In this document: positions 9,104 to 18,799 of the stretch, one piece after another
How the letters are laid out: each line of letters opens with the position of its first letter
How positions within the stretch are numbered: position 1 is the first letter of the stretch
NCBI GenBank assembly: GCA_020073305.1
Contig: JAIQFK010000016.1
Coordinates: 62,001-126,000, forward strand
DNA length: 64,000 nt
DNA from: Terriglobia bacterium
GTDB lineage: Bacteria; Acidobacteriota; Terriglobia; Bryobacterales; Bryobacteraceae
Reading direction: 5' to 3'
Position numbers and translations under genes: made by a program
The notes under the pieces: generated by a model
What the model saw: the letters and a program-made list of their open reading frames with translations, nothing else
What the model was told of the DNA's origin: nothing
Databases searched by the model: none

Positions 9104-10562
9104 ACTTTTGATCGATGATAAACGTGGGGGCGAGACCAGCCGAAGAAGAATAGGCGCCGGCACCCGAAGAGAGCCAGCTCGCACATCCCGACACTTTGCC
9201 GAGAAACGCTTGCGGATGGACGTCCACCTGCATTTCCCGGTACTCCAGATGCCCGTAAGTGACCATGGGGAAAACGGACCGCACCGGCTCCACCTTCTCC
9301 TGCACCACGTAGGGCGAGCGCTGCGCCTGGCGAACCGCCCGCTCCCAGGCCTCCTGGTCCATTTCCGCGCCGATGAAGCTCTGCTGTTCGCTGTAATCGT
9401 CGTTGGGCTTCAGGACCAGCTTCTCGCGGTTCTGGTTAATGAAGTCCAGCAGATCGATGGGGCGCTCGTGATAGGCGGTCTTGCCGGGCGCCACCAGACG
9501 CGTCCACGGCACATGATCCTTAATCGCCCTGCGCTCGGCTGCCGGGAACTTGCCGGTCAGCGCCTCATCGGTGAGCAGGCCGAACAGCGCCTTCTTGTGG
9601 GTCATCTCTGACCGGAAGCTGTTCACCACGCACACCGCGTGATCGCGATAAGCCTGCACCAGCGGGTGCGACAGATCGAAGCGCATCAGAAACTCTTGCG
9701 CGCTGACCCGACGGTAGATCAGGTCGATATCGAAGTTCCCGCTGCGCAGGACGCCGCCGCGGTACTCGAGCTGCTCGGGCGACACGATTTCCGTCGCGTA
9801 ACCCTCTTCGCCGAAAAACTCGCGGATCAGCTCATACTCGCCCGGGCCACCGGCCGTAAACGGCCCCCGGAGTTCGAGGATCGCGATATTGGGCTTCTTG
9901 CTGTGCCCGTTGTGGCCGTTACCTTCGTGCCCGTTGCCGTTGTGTCCGTTGCCGTTGCCGTTGAACCCGTTGCGGTGGCCATTGCTTCCATTGCGGAGCT
10001 GGTTCTTGCTGGCGCTGAACTGCTTATAGGCCTTCAGAAGCGCAAGCAGAAAGTACTTCTTGCCTCCGACGCGCGTCAGAGTATACCGCTTGCGGAACTC
10101 CTTCACCGGCGGGCAATCGTAGAAAATGTCAGCCAGCCCCTCGGCCCAAGCCAGGCCAGACGGCGAATCGGCATTGTACTGAACCACTTGCAGCGTTCCA
10201 TTCGAGAGATGCAGGTCAAAACGGGCCGCCACTTCCGACATCTGATAACCGGGATCTACGGTGGCGAGCATTTTCTCGGCGGGCAAAAGTTGCATGCGCC
10301 CCAGCAGCGCAGGCGACCCGAGAACAATTTGCTCCATCCGCTCGATAGCGGAGATGAGCGCCTCGCCGGTTTTCACCATCGATTCGTACTGGCGCCGCGT
10401 GACGAAATTCGGTCGAAGGAAGGGACAAAGCAAGCGGCCGCCGGCGGACAGCCGCTCGGCTTCCATCTGCTCGTGCAGAAGCTTTACCCACGAAAGATCC
10501 TTGTGGGCTGGCGCTTCTAGTATCTTGTTGTAGCGGCTGATCGCCTCTTGTAGGTGAGCCAT
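9102..10562 (-). CDS. Circularly permuted ATP-grasp-like protein with Asn-Gly-His-rich linker
   Basis: 486 aa; VLKPNDDYSEQQSFIG...YVVQEKVEP ATP-grasp-like motifs; internal NGSNGHRNGFNGNGNGHNGNGHEGNGHNGH tract. Confidence 0.65.
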   Translation of the reverse strand: MAHLQEAISRYNKILEAPAHKDLSWVKLLHEQMEAERLSAGGRLLCPFLRPNFVTRRQYESMVKTGEALISAIERMEQIVLGSPALLGRMQLLPAEKMLATVDPGYQMSEVAARFDLHLSNGTLQVVQYNADSPSGLAWAEGLADIFYDCPPVKEFRKRYTLTRVGGKKYFLLALLKAYKQFSASKNQLRNGSNGHRNGFNGNGNGHNGNGHEGNGHNGHSKKPNIAILELRGPFTAGGPGEYELIREFFGEEGYATEIVSPEQLEYRGGVLRSGNFDIDLIYRRVSAQEFLMRFDLSHPLVQAYRDHAVCVVNSFRSEMTHKKALFGLLTDEALTGKFPAAERRAIKDHVPWTRLVAPGKTAYHERPIDLLDFINQNREKLVLKPNDDYSEQQSFIGAEMDQEAWERAVRQAQRSPYVVQEKVEPVRSVFPMVTYGHLEYREMQVDVHPQAFLGKVSGCASWLSSGAGAYSSSAGLAPTFIIDQK

Positions 10563-10752
10563 TTAAAAAAACACCACTTGTTGGTTATGGTTTTAGTATC
10601 GCACGGCGCGGCGTTCACTCAATTAACTGCTACCCGTAAGCAAAAGCAAACAAAGGTCTTAAAGTTCTTGCCCTCTCTCTCAAAGGCCTCTCTCAAGCGG
10701 CTGAAATCGGGTGAACCGGCATATTTCGGCTGATGGCGGCTCGCGTGAATCT

Positions 10753-11256
10753 TCAGTTGGAATCTGATGCCGGAGTTGCCGGCGACGGCGTGGAGGACGG
10801 AGCGGCCACGGCCTCGACAACCTGCCCGGCACTCTCGGCCAGCTTCTCGAAAAATTTCCGGATCACGATTTTGGCCGTGGTGTCGAGCAGCCGTTGTCCC
10901 ACTCCGGCAATCACGCCGCCGACGTGCACTTCACCTTCGTAGTGGACCTCGGTCGTGGCGCTGGCGGACGAGAGCGTAAGCAGGCCGTCGCCTCTCATGA
11001 AACCGACTTTTCCCGAGCCTTCCACAATCAACCGAAACTGTTCCGGCGGTTTCTGATCGGCGATGCGGACTTTCCCGGCGAAAAGACCCTGGACGGCCGA
11101 GATCACCATCTTCATCTTCATCTCGTACTCGTCGGGCCCGATTTTGGCGAGCCGCTCTGTCCCCGGCATGCATCGTGCCAGCACTTCGGGGTCTTGCAGA
11201 AGTTCGTAGGCGCGTTGCGGTGTGACCGGCAGGGTGTACGATCCCGCGATCTTCAA
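10753..11256 (-). CDS. coxG: CoxG-like SRPBCC family protein
   Basis: MKIAGSYTLPVTPQRAYELLQDPEVLARCMPGTERL typical CoxG N-terminus; overlaps upstream coxM by 4 nt. Confidence 0.88.
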   Translation of the reverse strand: MKIAGSYTLPVTPQRAYELLQDPEVLARCMPGTERLAKIGPDEYEMKMKMVISAVQGLFAGKVRIADQKPPEQFRLIVEGSGKVGFMRGDGLLTLSSASATTEVHYEGEVHVGGVIAGVGQRLLDTTAKIVIRKFFEKLAESAGQVVEAVAAPSSTPSPATPASDSN

Positions 11257-12110
11257 GAAGCCCTCGAGAGTGCTTGTGTAAGAGCGCGCGCCGTGTACAC
11301 CTTGGCCATCTGCAGGCGATAGGAGGCGGAGGCGTGCAGGTCGGTGTTGGCATCCGCGCCATCCGAGACCACGGCTGCCGCTTTTTGCACGTCGGCCGGC
11401 GAGCCGCTTGTGCCTTCCAGCAGTTTCTCCACTCCGGTTGCCCGGAATGCTTTCGCCGCAAGCCCGGTGACGCCCACGCGCACGAATGCCACTTTGCCCC
11501 CCGACTTCCGCACGCGCGCGGCCGCGCCCACGATGGCGAAACCCGAAGCCGGCTGCACCATCTTCTGGTAAGAAACGCCGGCGTTGGCCGGTTCCACCGG
11601 GACGATGATTTCGCGCACGATCTCGCCCGGTTCGAGCGCGGTAGTCAACGCATCCACTAGAAACTGCTCGATGGTGACGGTGCGCTCGCCCTTCGCGCTG
11701 GCAATCCGCACCTGCGCTTCAAGCGCCAGGAACGACGCCGGATAGTCCGCTGCCGGATCGGCATGCGCGATCGAGCCGCCGATAGTCCCCATGTTGCGGA
11801 CTTGCACGTCGCCGATGTTCGAAGCGGCCTCGGCCAGGAGCGGGCACTTCCCGCGAACCAGCGGCGAGGATTCTATGTCGTAGTGCGTCGCGGTGGCGCC
11901 AATGCGAATGGTTCCGCCTTCTTCGCGGATGGACTTCAGGTCGGCCACCCGGCCCAGATCCACCAGATGTTCCGGAGCCGCAAGCCGTAGCTTCATCAAG
12001 GGGATCAGGCTCATGCCGCCCGCCAGTACCTTGGCATTCCCTCCCGCCAGCAGCGCCAGCGCGTCCCTCAGATTACCGGGGGCCGAGTACTCAAAATTCT
12101 GCGGAATCAT
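11253..12110 (-). CDS. coxM: FAD-binding subunit of xanthine dehydrogenase/CO dehydrogenase family
   Basis: LAGGNAKVLAGGMSLIPLMKLRL and NIGDVQVRNMGTIGGSIAHADPAADYPA FAD-binding motifs. Confidence 0.93.
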   Translation of the reverse strand: MIPQNFEYSAPGNLRDALALLAGGNAKVLAGGMSLIPLMKLRLAAPEHLVDLGRVADLKSIREEGGTIRIGATATHYDIESSPLVRGKCPLLAEAASNIGDVQVRNMGTIGGSIAHADPAADYPASFLALEAQVRIASAKGERTVTIEQFLVDALTTALEPGEIVREIIVPVEPANAGVSYQKMVQPASGFAIVGAAARVRKSGGKVAFVRVGVTGLAAKAFRATGVEKLLEGTSGSPADVQKAAAVVSDGADANTDLHASASYRLQMAKVYTARALTQALSRAS

Positions 12111-14440
12111 GCTTGCCCTCCTTGATGCACCAGGTTCCAGAGTTTTTCCGGCGTCATCGGCATGTCGATGTGCTTGACGCCCAGGTGGCTGAGCGCGTCC
12201 ACCACCGAATTCACCACCGCCGGAGAGCAGCCGATGGTTCCGGCTTCGCCCACGCCTTTGACGCCCAGCGGGTTCACCGGCGAAGGCGTAATCGTGTGGC
12301 TGCTTTCAATCCAGGGCACCATGCTGGCCTTGGGAATAGCGTAGTCCATCAGTTCACCGGTGATGAGCTGGCCGTCGTCGTCGTAGACAGCCTGTTCGTA
12401 CAGCGCCTGGCCGAGTCCTTGCACCACGCCGCCGTGCACCTGCCCATCCACCAGCAGCGGATTGATGATGTTGCCGCAATCATCCACCGCCACGTAGCGC
12501 TTGATCTCCACATGGCCGGTTTCGCGATCGACTTCCGAGACCACAATATGCGCGCCAAACGGAAACGCAAAGTTCGGCGGCTCCCAGAAGTAGGTCGCCA
12601 CCATGCCCGGTTCGGTGTTGGGTGGCAGCTTCATGGCGCGGTACGAAGCGCCCGCAATCTGTGCCAGCGAAACGCTCTTACCGGTCCTGTTATCCACGCA
12701 CTGGCCGCCCGAGACCGTCACGTCAGTCGTTTCCAGCAGCATCTCGCCGAACTTCCTGATCTTCTTTTTCAATTCCTGAAGCGCGTAATAGACTGCCGGA
12801 CCGCCCACCGCCGTGCCGCGGCTGCCAAACGTACCAATGCCGTACTGCACCACCGCGGTGTCGCCGTGAACCACGATGACGTCGTCGATGGGCACGCCCA
12901 GTTCGTCGGCCGCAATCTGAGCGAAGGTGGTCTCCTCGCCCTGGCCGTGCGGCGACGCCCCGGTCATGACCGTCACCTTGCCGGATGGCTCGATCTTCAC
13001 CGTGGCGCTTTCCCATCCGCCGGCGGGCGTGGCGGGCGACGGGCCGAACGCGCAGATCTCTCCGTACGTCGAGATCCCCACGCCGAGCAGCCGTCCGCTG
13101 GCCTTCGCCTGTTTCTGCTCCTGCCGCAGTTTGTGGTAATCCACCAGGTCCAACGCCTTCTTGAGCGGTTCCGCGTAATTGCCGCTGTCGTAACTCAAGC
13201 CGGTGGCCGTTGCGTACGGAAACTCGTCTTTGCCGATGAAATTCTTCAACCGCAGCTCGGCCGGATCCATTTTCAGTTCCGCGGCCAGCAGGTCCATCAT
13301 GCGCTCGATGCCGTGCGTTGCCTCCGGACGCCCCGCGCCGCGGTAGGCATCCGTCGGAACGCAATTGGTGAAGACGCCCACAATGTCCGCGGTGACGTTG
13401 CGGAACTTGTAGAGCCCCGGCATCATCAGGACCGACAGCGTCGGAATCGCCGGCGTCAGAAGCTGGTGATACGCGCCCAGGTCCTGAATCAGCTTCAGCC
13501 GAAGGCCCAGCACCGTGCCATCCCGCTTGGCGGCGACCTCGTAGTAATCCACGTGGCCGCGCCCGTGAATCGTGCACTGGAAATTCTCGCGGCGCGATTC
13601 GATCCACTTCACGGGCTTGCCGATCTTCATGGCGACAAAGCCCATCAGCGCTTCTTCCGCATAAACGTTCAGCTTGCTGCCGAACCCGCCGCCGACTTCA
13701 GGGGTGATCACGCGCAGGTGATTCTCGGCCAAGCCCAGCATCTGCGACACCAGCGTTCGTAACAGGTGCGGAATCTGTGTGGAAGAGTACAGTGTCAGGC
13801 TCTTTTCCGCCGAGCGATACTCAGCCACCACGCCGCGCGTTTCCATCGCGGTGGGGATCAGGCGCTGGCTGGTGATGCGCTGCTTTACCACCACTTCCGC
13901 TTCTTTGAACGCCGTTTCGGGGTCGCCACCCTCCTGGTGATAAAGGAAAGCCGTGTTGTCGGGCCACTCGGGGTGGACGGCGGGGGCGCCCGCAGCCAAT
14001 GCTTTCTCGGGATCGGTGACCGTGGGCAGCGGTTCATAATCCACTTCAATCAGATCCAGAGCATCGGCGGCAATGTAACGGTCCGTCGCCACGACCACCG
14101 CCACCGGATGACCGATAAAGTAGACGCGGTCCTTGGCCAGAATTGCGTGCGGAGGCACGCGCAGGCCCGGCAGCGAGGCGCCGCAAGGCACCGGCCCCAC
14201 GCCCTCGACGTCCTTGCCCGTGAACACCGCTGCAACGCCAGGAAGGTCCTGAGCCGGCTTGATGTCGATCGACCGGATCTTTGCCGCGCCGTGCGGGCTT
14301 CGCAGGATGCAGGCGTGGTGCATGCCAGGCATCTTGATGTCGTCGACATAAGTCGCCGTGCCGGTGATGAGCCGCGGATCCTCCTGGCGGCGGATGCGCT
14401 TTCCAACCAGGGTCTCAGTCTTGGTGATGGTGGTCGCCAT
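12107..14440 (-). CDS. coxL: Molybdopterin-binding large subunit, CO dehydrogenase/xanthine dehydrogenase family (form II type motif)
   Basis: VGKRIRRQEDPRLITGTATYVDDIKMPGM; active-site region TDAYRGAGRPEATHGIERMMD; GVKGVGEAGTIG near C-terminus. Confidence 0.93.
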   Translation of the reverse strand: MATTITKTETLVGKRIRRQEDPRLITGTATYVDDIKMPGMHHACILRSPHGAAKIRSIDIKPAQDLPGVAAVFTGKDVEGVGPVPCGASLPGLRVPPHAILAKDRVYFIGHPVAVVVATDRYIAADALDLIEVDYEPLPTVTDPEKALAAGAPAVHPEWPDNTAFLYHQEGGDPETAFKEAEVVVKQRITSQRLIPTAMETRGVVAEYRSAEKSLTLYSSTQIPHLLRTLVSQMLGLAENHLRVITPEVGGGFGSKLNVYAEEALMGFVAMKIGKPVKWIESRRENFQCTIHGRGHVDYYEVAAKRDGTVLGLRLKLIQDLGAYHQLLTPAIPTLSVLMMPGLYKFRNVTADIVGVFTNCVPTDAYRGAGRPEATHGIERMMDLLAAELKMDPAELRLKNFIGKDEFPYATATGLSYDSGNYAEPLKKALDLVDYHKLRQEQKQAKASGRLLGVGISTYGEICAFGPSPATPAGGWESATVKIEPSGKVTVMTGASPHGQGEETTFAQIAADELGVPIDDVIVVHGDTAVVQYGIGTFGSRGTAVGGPAVYYALQELKKKIRKFGEMLLETTDVTVSGGQCVDNRTGKSVSLAQIAGASYRAMKLPPNTEPGMVATYFWEPPNFAFPFGAHIVVSEVDRETGHVEIKRYVAVDDCGNIINPLLVDGQVHGGVVQGLGQALYEQAVYDDDGQLITGELMDYAIPKASMVPWIESSHTITPSPVNPLGVKGVGEAGTIGCSPAVVNSVVDALSHLGVKHIDMPMTPEKLWNLVHQGGQA

Positions 14441-14456
14441 GATGTTCTTCCTCGGA

Positions 14457-14927
14457 TTACGCTCCGGCCTTGGCCGCGGCGGCTTTGACCGCATTCACAA
14501 TGTGCTGGTACCCCGTGCAGCGGCAGAGATTGCCCTCGATCCCGTGGCGGATTTCTTCCTCGGTCGGATGCGGGTTCCGCTCCAGCAGTTGTTTCGACGT
14601 CATGATCATTCCCGGCGTACAGAAACCACACTGCAATGCGTGCTCGTTCCAGAAAGCCTCCTGCACCGGATGGAGCTGGCCGTTGGTCGCCAGGCCTTCG
14701 ATGGTGGTGACCTCCCGTCCGTCCGCCTGCACGGCGAACATGGTGCAAGACTTCACCGCTTTGCCGTCGAGCGCCACCGTGCACGCGCCGCAAATGGAAG
14801 TTTCGCAGCCGATGTGCGGCCCGGTGAACCCGGCCACCTCGCGCAGGTAATGAATGAGCAGCATCCGCGGCTCCACTTCATCTGTAAAAGACTTCCCATT
14901 GATCGTCAGGTTGATTTTTCGTTTCAT
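14457..14927 (-). CDS. coxS: 2Fe-2S iron-sulfur subunit, CO dehydrogenase/xanthine dehydrogenase family
   Basis: [16 protein letters not shown] and [11 protein letters not shown]...NLCRCTGYQ 2Fe-2S motifs; start at [11 protein letters not shown]. Confidence 0.95.
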   Translation of the reverse strand: MKRKINLTINGKSFTDEVEPRMLLIHYLREVAGFTGPHIGCETSICGACTVALDGKAVKSCTMFAVQADGREVTTIEGLATNGQLHPVQEAFWNEHALQCGFCTPGMIMTSKQLLERNPHPTEEEIRHGIEGNLCRCTGYQHIVNAVKAAAAKAGA

Positions 14928-15245
14928 GGAATCTGCCTTTTGCCGGTCTATGATGTTGTGACAAAACGCGTTGAAAATCAAGTGGCGGGAGGGCCGCCTT
15001 GAGGCCATGCCAGGCGTTTCGGGACGCATTGGTTTGCGTCAACCTTCCTTGTTGCGTGACGGTTCAAGGGGCGCCGCTAAGCGTCCATTCGCTGACGATT
15101 GACGTCATGCCGTGGGATCCGAGTATTGGCGTGGATATTCAGGAACTGTGCAAGATGCAGCGAATCGTGACGCGGACCGCCTGTCAACATAGCACAGACC
15201 GCCCCCTTGCTTTCAATTAGACCTCCGCCCATAGAATGGTCGGGC

Positions 15246-16097
15246 ATGAAGCGTATCCTCATCATTGGGGCTACCGGCCACGTCGGCCGCCAGGTTCTCT
15301 CCCAATTGACGGCCGCGGGCGCGCATGTCCGCGCACTCTCGCGCAATCCGGACGCGGCTGGTTTGCCGCCGCAGGTTGAGGTGGTGCGCGGAGATCTCAC
15401 TCTTCCCGAGACCCTCGATAGATGCCTGGATGGCATCGATACGGTGTTCCTGGTGTGCGTCGCACCGCCGGACGCTTTCGCTCCCGCTTTGGAACGGATC
15501 GCGAAGCACACACGGCACCTCGTATTCCTCTCCGCTCCGCTCAAAACGGCGCATCCGTTGTTCCAACAGCCCAATCCGTTCCGGGCGCGGGCGGAGCAAT
15601 TCGAGCGTCTGATCGAGACCTCAGGACTCCAGTGGACGTTCCTGCGGCCCGGAATGCTCGCATCCAATGCCCTGGGCTGGTGGGCGCCGCAGATTCGAGC
15701 GGGCGATGTCGTGCGCTGGCCGTATCTTGCCGTTCCTACCGCCCCGATCGACGAGCGTGATATCGCCGCAGTCGCGGTTCGCGCGTTGTGTGAGGACGGA
15801 CACGCCGGGGCGGAGTATGTTCTGACCGGGCCTCAATCTCTGAGACAATTCGAGCAGGTCGCCACCATCGGCCGCACGATCGGCCGCGCGCTGCGCATCG
15901 AAGAGATAACGCCCGAGGAGTGGCGGCGTGAGTTGCCCGAGTTTGTGCCCCCGTTTGCGGCCAATATGCTGCTCGACGCCTGGGCTGCCGCGGTCGGCCA
16001 ACCTGCGTTCGTTACATCTACAGTCTCAAAGATCACCGGAATGCCGCCGCGCACGTTTCGTGATTGGGTGACGGATAACGCCGCGGAGTTCCAGTAA
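15246..16097 (+). CDS. NmrA-like NAD(P)-binding protein
   Basis: MKRILIIGATGHVGRQVLSQL Rossmann motif; LQWTFLRPGMLASN. Confidence 0.9.
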   Translation: MKRILIIGATGHVGRQVLSQLTAAGAHVRALSRNPDAAGLPPQVEVVRGDLTLPETLDRCLDGIDTVFLVCVAPPDAFAPALERIAKHTRHLVFLSAPLKTAHPLFQQPNPFRARAEQFERLIETSGLQWTFLRPGMLASNALGWWAPQIRAGDVVRWPYLAVPTAPIDERDIAAVAVRALCEDGHAGAEYVLTGPQSLRQFEQVATIGRTIGRALRIEEITPEEWRRELPEFVPPFAANMLLDAWAAAVGQPAFVTSTVSKITGMPPRTFRDWVTDNAAEFQ

Positions 16098-16214
16098 CGT
16101 CCATAGCCCTGTCATGAGCGCCGCGAGCCCGCCAACGGAATCGGCGGCAAGTTCGAGTGTTGCATTGGGGCCGCCTGTAAAACACGGAATTGAAACCTCG
16201 ATTTTGAGTGGCTC

Positions 16215-16330
16215 CCCAGTCTGGACACGTTTCGAACTTTTGCGGCCTGAAACGCTCTCTGCTCGAACCACTCCAATTGCTTTCAGGCCAATGGCGTACC
16301 TGCAAAACTCGCAGGCCCATCCAGACTGGG
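16215..16330. repeat. 116-bp intergenic element with nested perfect inverted repeats
   Basis: Outer 11-bp arms cccagtctgga (16215-16225)/tccagactggg (16320-16330); inner 9-bp arms ggcctgaaa (16244-16252)/tttcaggcc (16281-16289); small cctgc/gcagg hairpin. Confidence 0.6.
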
Positions 16331-16426
16331 TGCCCAGACGAGACTTATGTCGAACTCAACCGCCTGTCACCGGAAATGGGCGCGCCGAGCCGTGGGCAGC
16401 CACCGGGTGGTTTAGAATTACGCTGT

Positions 16427-17596
16427 ATGGCCGGTCGGTACCTCGCGTTGTTATTCTCGCTTGCCGTCTTGCCCGCCTCCGCTCAACTTCCGGCGTCGGG
16501 TAAGCTCGCTGACAGCGACTGGCCGTTGTTCCGAGCCGAGGTCGCCCGGGTCGAAAAACTGCTGAGTTCCGCCTCGGACAGGGCCACCGTGACATACCAG
16601 ATGGCGCGCACCTGGGCGTCCGCAAAACAATGGCCAGAAACTATGCAGTGGCTCCAGAAGGTGGCCGGACTGAGAGCAGGGCTCGACCCCTCCCGCGATT
16701 CGATCTTCACCGAATTGCGTGGTACCCGCGACTTTGAGGCGATTCTCGCCGCCGTGAGCGAGGCGACGCCGGTGGTTTCACACAGCAGTTCAGCTTTCAC
16801 AGTTCCAGAAGGGGATTTGATCCCGGAGAGCGTTGCTTTCGATCCGAAGAGCAAACACTTCTATTTCGGAAGTATGAACAAGGGGAAAGTAGTTCGTTGC
16901 TCCATGTCCGGGGATTGTACGCGATTCGCCAGTGGTCTCGGCGTGGTGCTGGGCCTCAAGGTACACGGCAATTCACTCTGGCTATTGAGCAATTCGGACA
17001 ACGAGTCAGCGCTTATCCAGTACGACCTTGCATCCGCTCGTGTAGTTCGCAAGTACCCGGTCACTGGCGCTGGCCACAACTTCAATGATCTGGTAATCGC
17101 TCCTGCCGGCAATGTATATCTGACCGACACGCGTGCCGGTGTGGTCTGGCACCTGGCGACCGGCTCCAGCGATCTAACCAGACTCCCCGAACGATTCGAG
17201 TTCGCAAATGGAATCGCAATCTCACCGGACGGGAGGTTCCTGTATGTCTCGACGTTCCCCGATGGCATTTCGGTTGTGGATCTGCCGACCCACATTGCGG
17301 CCCCGATCGCGCGTCCTGCGGACCTCTGCCTCGCCACGATTGACGGACTCTATTTTTACCGCGGCGCGCTGGTCGCGATACAAAACGGTTTCATGACGCC
17401 GAGAGTTGTTCGGTTCACCTTGACCCGCGATCTCCGCGCGATCGAACGGTTCGACGTTCTCGAGCGCCGCAATCCCTTGTTTGAAGGCGTAACCACGGGA
17501 GTCGTGGTGGGAGGCGAATTCTTCTACATGGCCAACATTCAGGACGACAAGAAAACTGCCTTCAACCCAATCACGATTCTGAAACTCCACCTGTAG
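16427..17596 (+). CDS. Secreted SMP-30/gluconolactonase-like beta-propeller protein
   Basis: Signal-peptide-like MAGRYLALLFSLAVLPASAQ; ISPDGRFLYVST, GNVYLTDTRAGVVWHL repeats. Confidence 0.7.
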   Translation: MAGRYLALLFSLAVLPASAQLPASGKLADSDWPLFRAEVARVEKLLSSASDRATVTYQMARTWASAKQWPETMQWLQKVAGLRAGLDPSRDSIFTELRGTRDFEAILAAVSEATPVVSHSSSAFTVPEGDLIPESVAFDPKSKHFYFGSMNKGKVVRCSMSGDCTRFASGLGVVLGLKVHGNSLWLLSNSDNESALIQYDLASARVVRKYPVTGAGHNFNDLVIAPAGNVYLTDTRAGVVWHLATGSSDLTRLPERFEFANGIAISPDGRFLYVSTFPDGISVVDLPTHIAAPIARPADLCLATIDGLYFYRGALVAIQNGFMTPRVVRFTLTRDLRAIERFDVLERRNPLFEGVTTGVVVGGEFFYMANIQDDKKTAFNPITILKLHL

Positions 17597-17709
17597 AGGT
17601 GAGGCTTGGTGACAGAAATTGTGCTCCTGCCTGGCATCGCGAGGCAGGAAGTTCGAGCAGTGAACTGGGGTCACTCGTAAGTTTCAGAATTCACAAGGCG
17701 ATTTTTGTG

Positions 17710-17751
17710 TGGCTCCCCAGGTAGGACTCGAACCGAAACCCCCGGATTAAC
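17710..17751 (-). pseudogene. tRNA-Asn-like 3' half (anticodon loop to CCA), probably a remnant
   Basis: Reverse complement gttaatccgggggtttcggttcgagtcctacctggggagcca resembles a tRNA-Asn 3' half; T-stem imperfect; no 5' half because rsmI coding sequence sits there. Confidence 0.5.
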
Positions 17752-18595
17752 CGCTCGGCTTCTCCCTCTGCAGCTCTTTGTACACTTCACGCTTCGCTAG
17801 TCCGCGCTTTCGCGCGACCTCTTTGATCGCGTCCATGCGGCTCATGCCGGCGCGCTCGGATGCCTCTACGGCTTCTGCGATGGTGGCGGGGTCGGCAGGC
17901 AATGCCTCGGCCTTTCCGATGAGCAGCGTGATCTCGCCTTTCACCGCCGGCCGCGCCGCCAGCGTGGCGCGGATTTCTCCAACCGGGCCGCGCAGGAACT
18001 CTTCGTGGACTTTCGTCAGCTCGCGCGCTATCACCACAGGCCGCGGCCCCAGCACTTTCTCGACATCCGCCAGCGTCTCGACAATGCGGTGCGGCGCTTC
18101 GTAAAAGACCAGAGTGTGGGGATGTTCCCGAAGAGCCTCCAATGCGCGGGCTCGCTGGCCGGATTTCGCCGGCAAGAAACCGCCGAAGTAAAACGAATCG
18201 GTCGCCAGCCCCGAAGCCGCCAGCGCGGCCACCACCGCCGAGGGGCCGGGAATGGGGACGACGGCAATGCACGCGCGAATGGCGGCAGCGACCACCCGGT
18301 ATCCCGGATCGGACACCAGCGGCATGCCGGCGTCCGACACCAGCGCCACACTGGCGCCGGCGAGCAACTTGGCGGTTAGCTCCTCGGCCCGCGCGGCTTC
18401 GTTGTGCTCGTGATAACTAATCACCGGCTTGGAAATACCGTAGTGGTCGAGCAGCTTTCGCGTGTGCCGCGTGTCCTCGCAAGCGATGAGGTCCACTTCG
18501 CGCAAGATACGCACGGCGCGATGCGTGACATCTTCCAGGTTGCCGATAGGTGTGGCGACGAGATACAGCCGGCCGGTCATGTCGTCTTGGTTCAT
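17747..18595 (-). CDS. rsmI: 16S rRNA (cytidine-2'-O)-methyltransferase
   Basis: LYLVATPIGNLEDVTHRAVRILREVDLIACEDTRHTRKLLDHYGI... GPSAVVAALAASGL; start could be 18595 or 18580. Confidence 0.95.
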   Translation of the reverse strand: MNQDDMTGRLYLVATPIGNLEDVTHRAVRILREVDLIACEDTRHTRKLLDHYGISKPVISYHEHNEAARAEELTAKLLAGASVALVSDAGMPLVSDPGYRVVAAAIRACIAVVPIPGPSAVVAALAASGLATDSFYFGGFLPAKSGQRARALEALREHPHTLVFYEAPHRIVETLADVEKVLGPRPVVIARELTKVHEEFLRGPVGEIRATLAARPAVKGEITLLIGKAEALPADPATIAEAVEASERAGMSRMDAIKEVARKRGLAKREVYKELQREKPSG

Positions 18596-18604
18596 AACAT
18601 AACT

Positions 18605-18700
18605 GTGGGGCGGGCCTTCCGGCCTGCCGCCGCCTTTCCTGGCGGCGTACCCCGATACGTAGCAATGCTTGGGCACGGAGCCGCAAATGGCCAGCCCCAC
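18605..18700. repeat. Palindromic intergenic element
   Basis: gtggggcgggcc (18605-18616) versus ggccagccccac (18689-18700), 11 of 12 complementary; internal cgccgcc...ggcggcg hairpin. Confidence 0.55.
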
Positions 18701-18799
18701 TTATGCTACAGACTTCAGAGACCGGACTAGTAAGCGGTCCCGGCGAATGTGTGAGTGCCGGGCCGGACATGTCCGTCCCCTACGTCGCAACCATCGTAG

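Noticed and set aside
9900-9990. Possible CRISPR-like or tandem DNA repeat
   Set aside because: Irregular units and fully in frame within a CDS; encodes the NGH linker, with no spacers.
9639-10520. 293-aa plus-strand ORF opposite the ATP-grasp-like gene
   Set aside because: Antisense; the VAVVSVAVAVEPVAVA stretch is the mirror of the NGH-coding repeat.
12113-13762. 549-aa plus-strand ORF opposite coxL
   Set aside because: Antisense to a clearly conserved molybdopterin subunit; His/Arg-rich composition typical of spurious ORFs in high-GC DNA.
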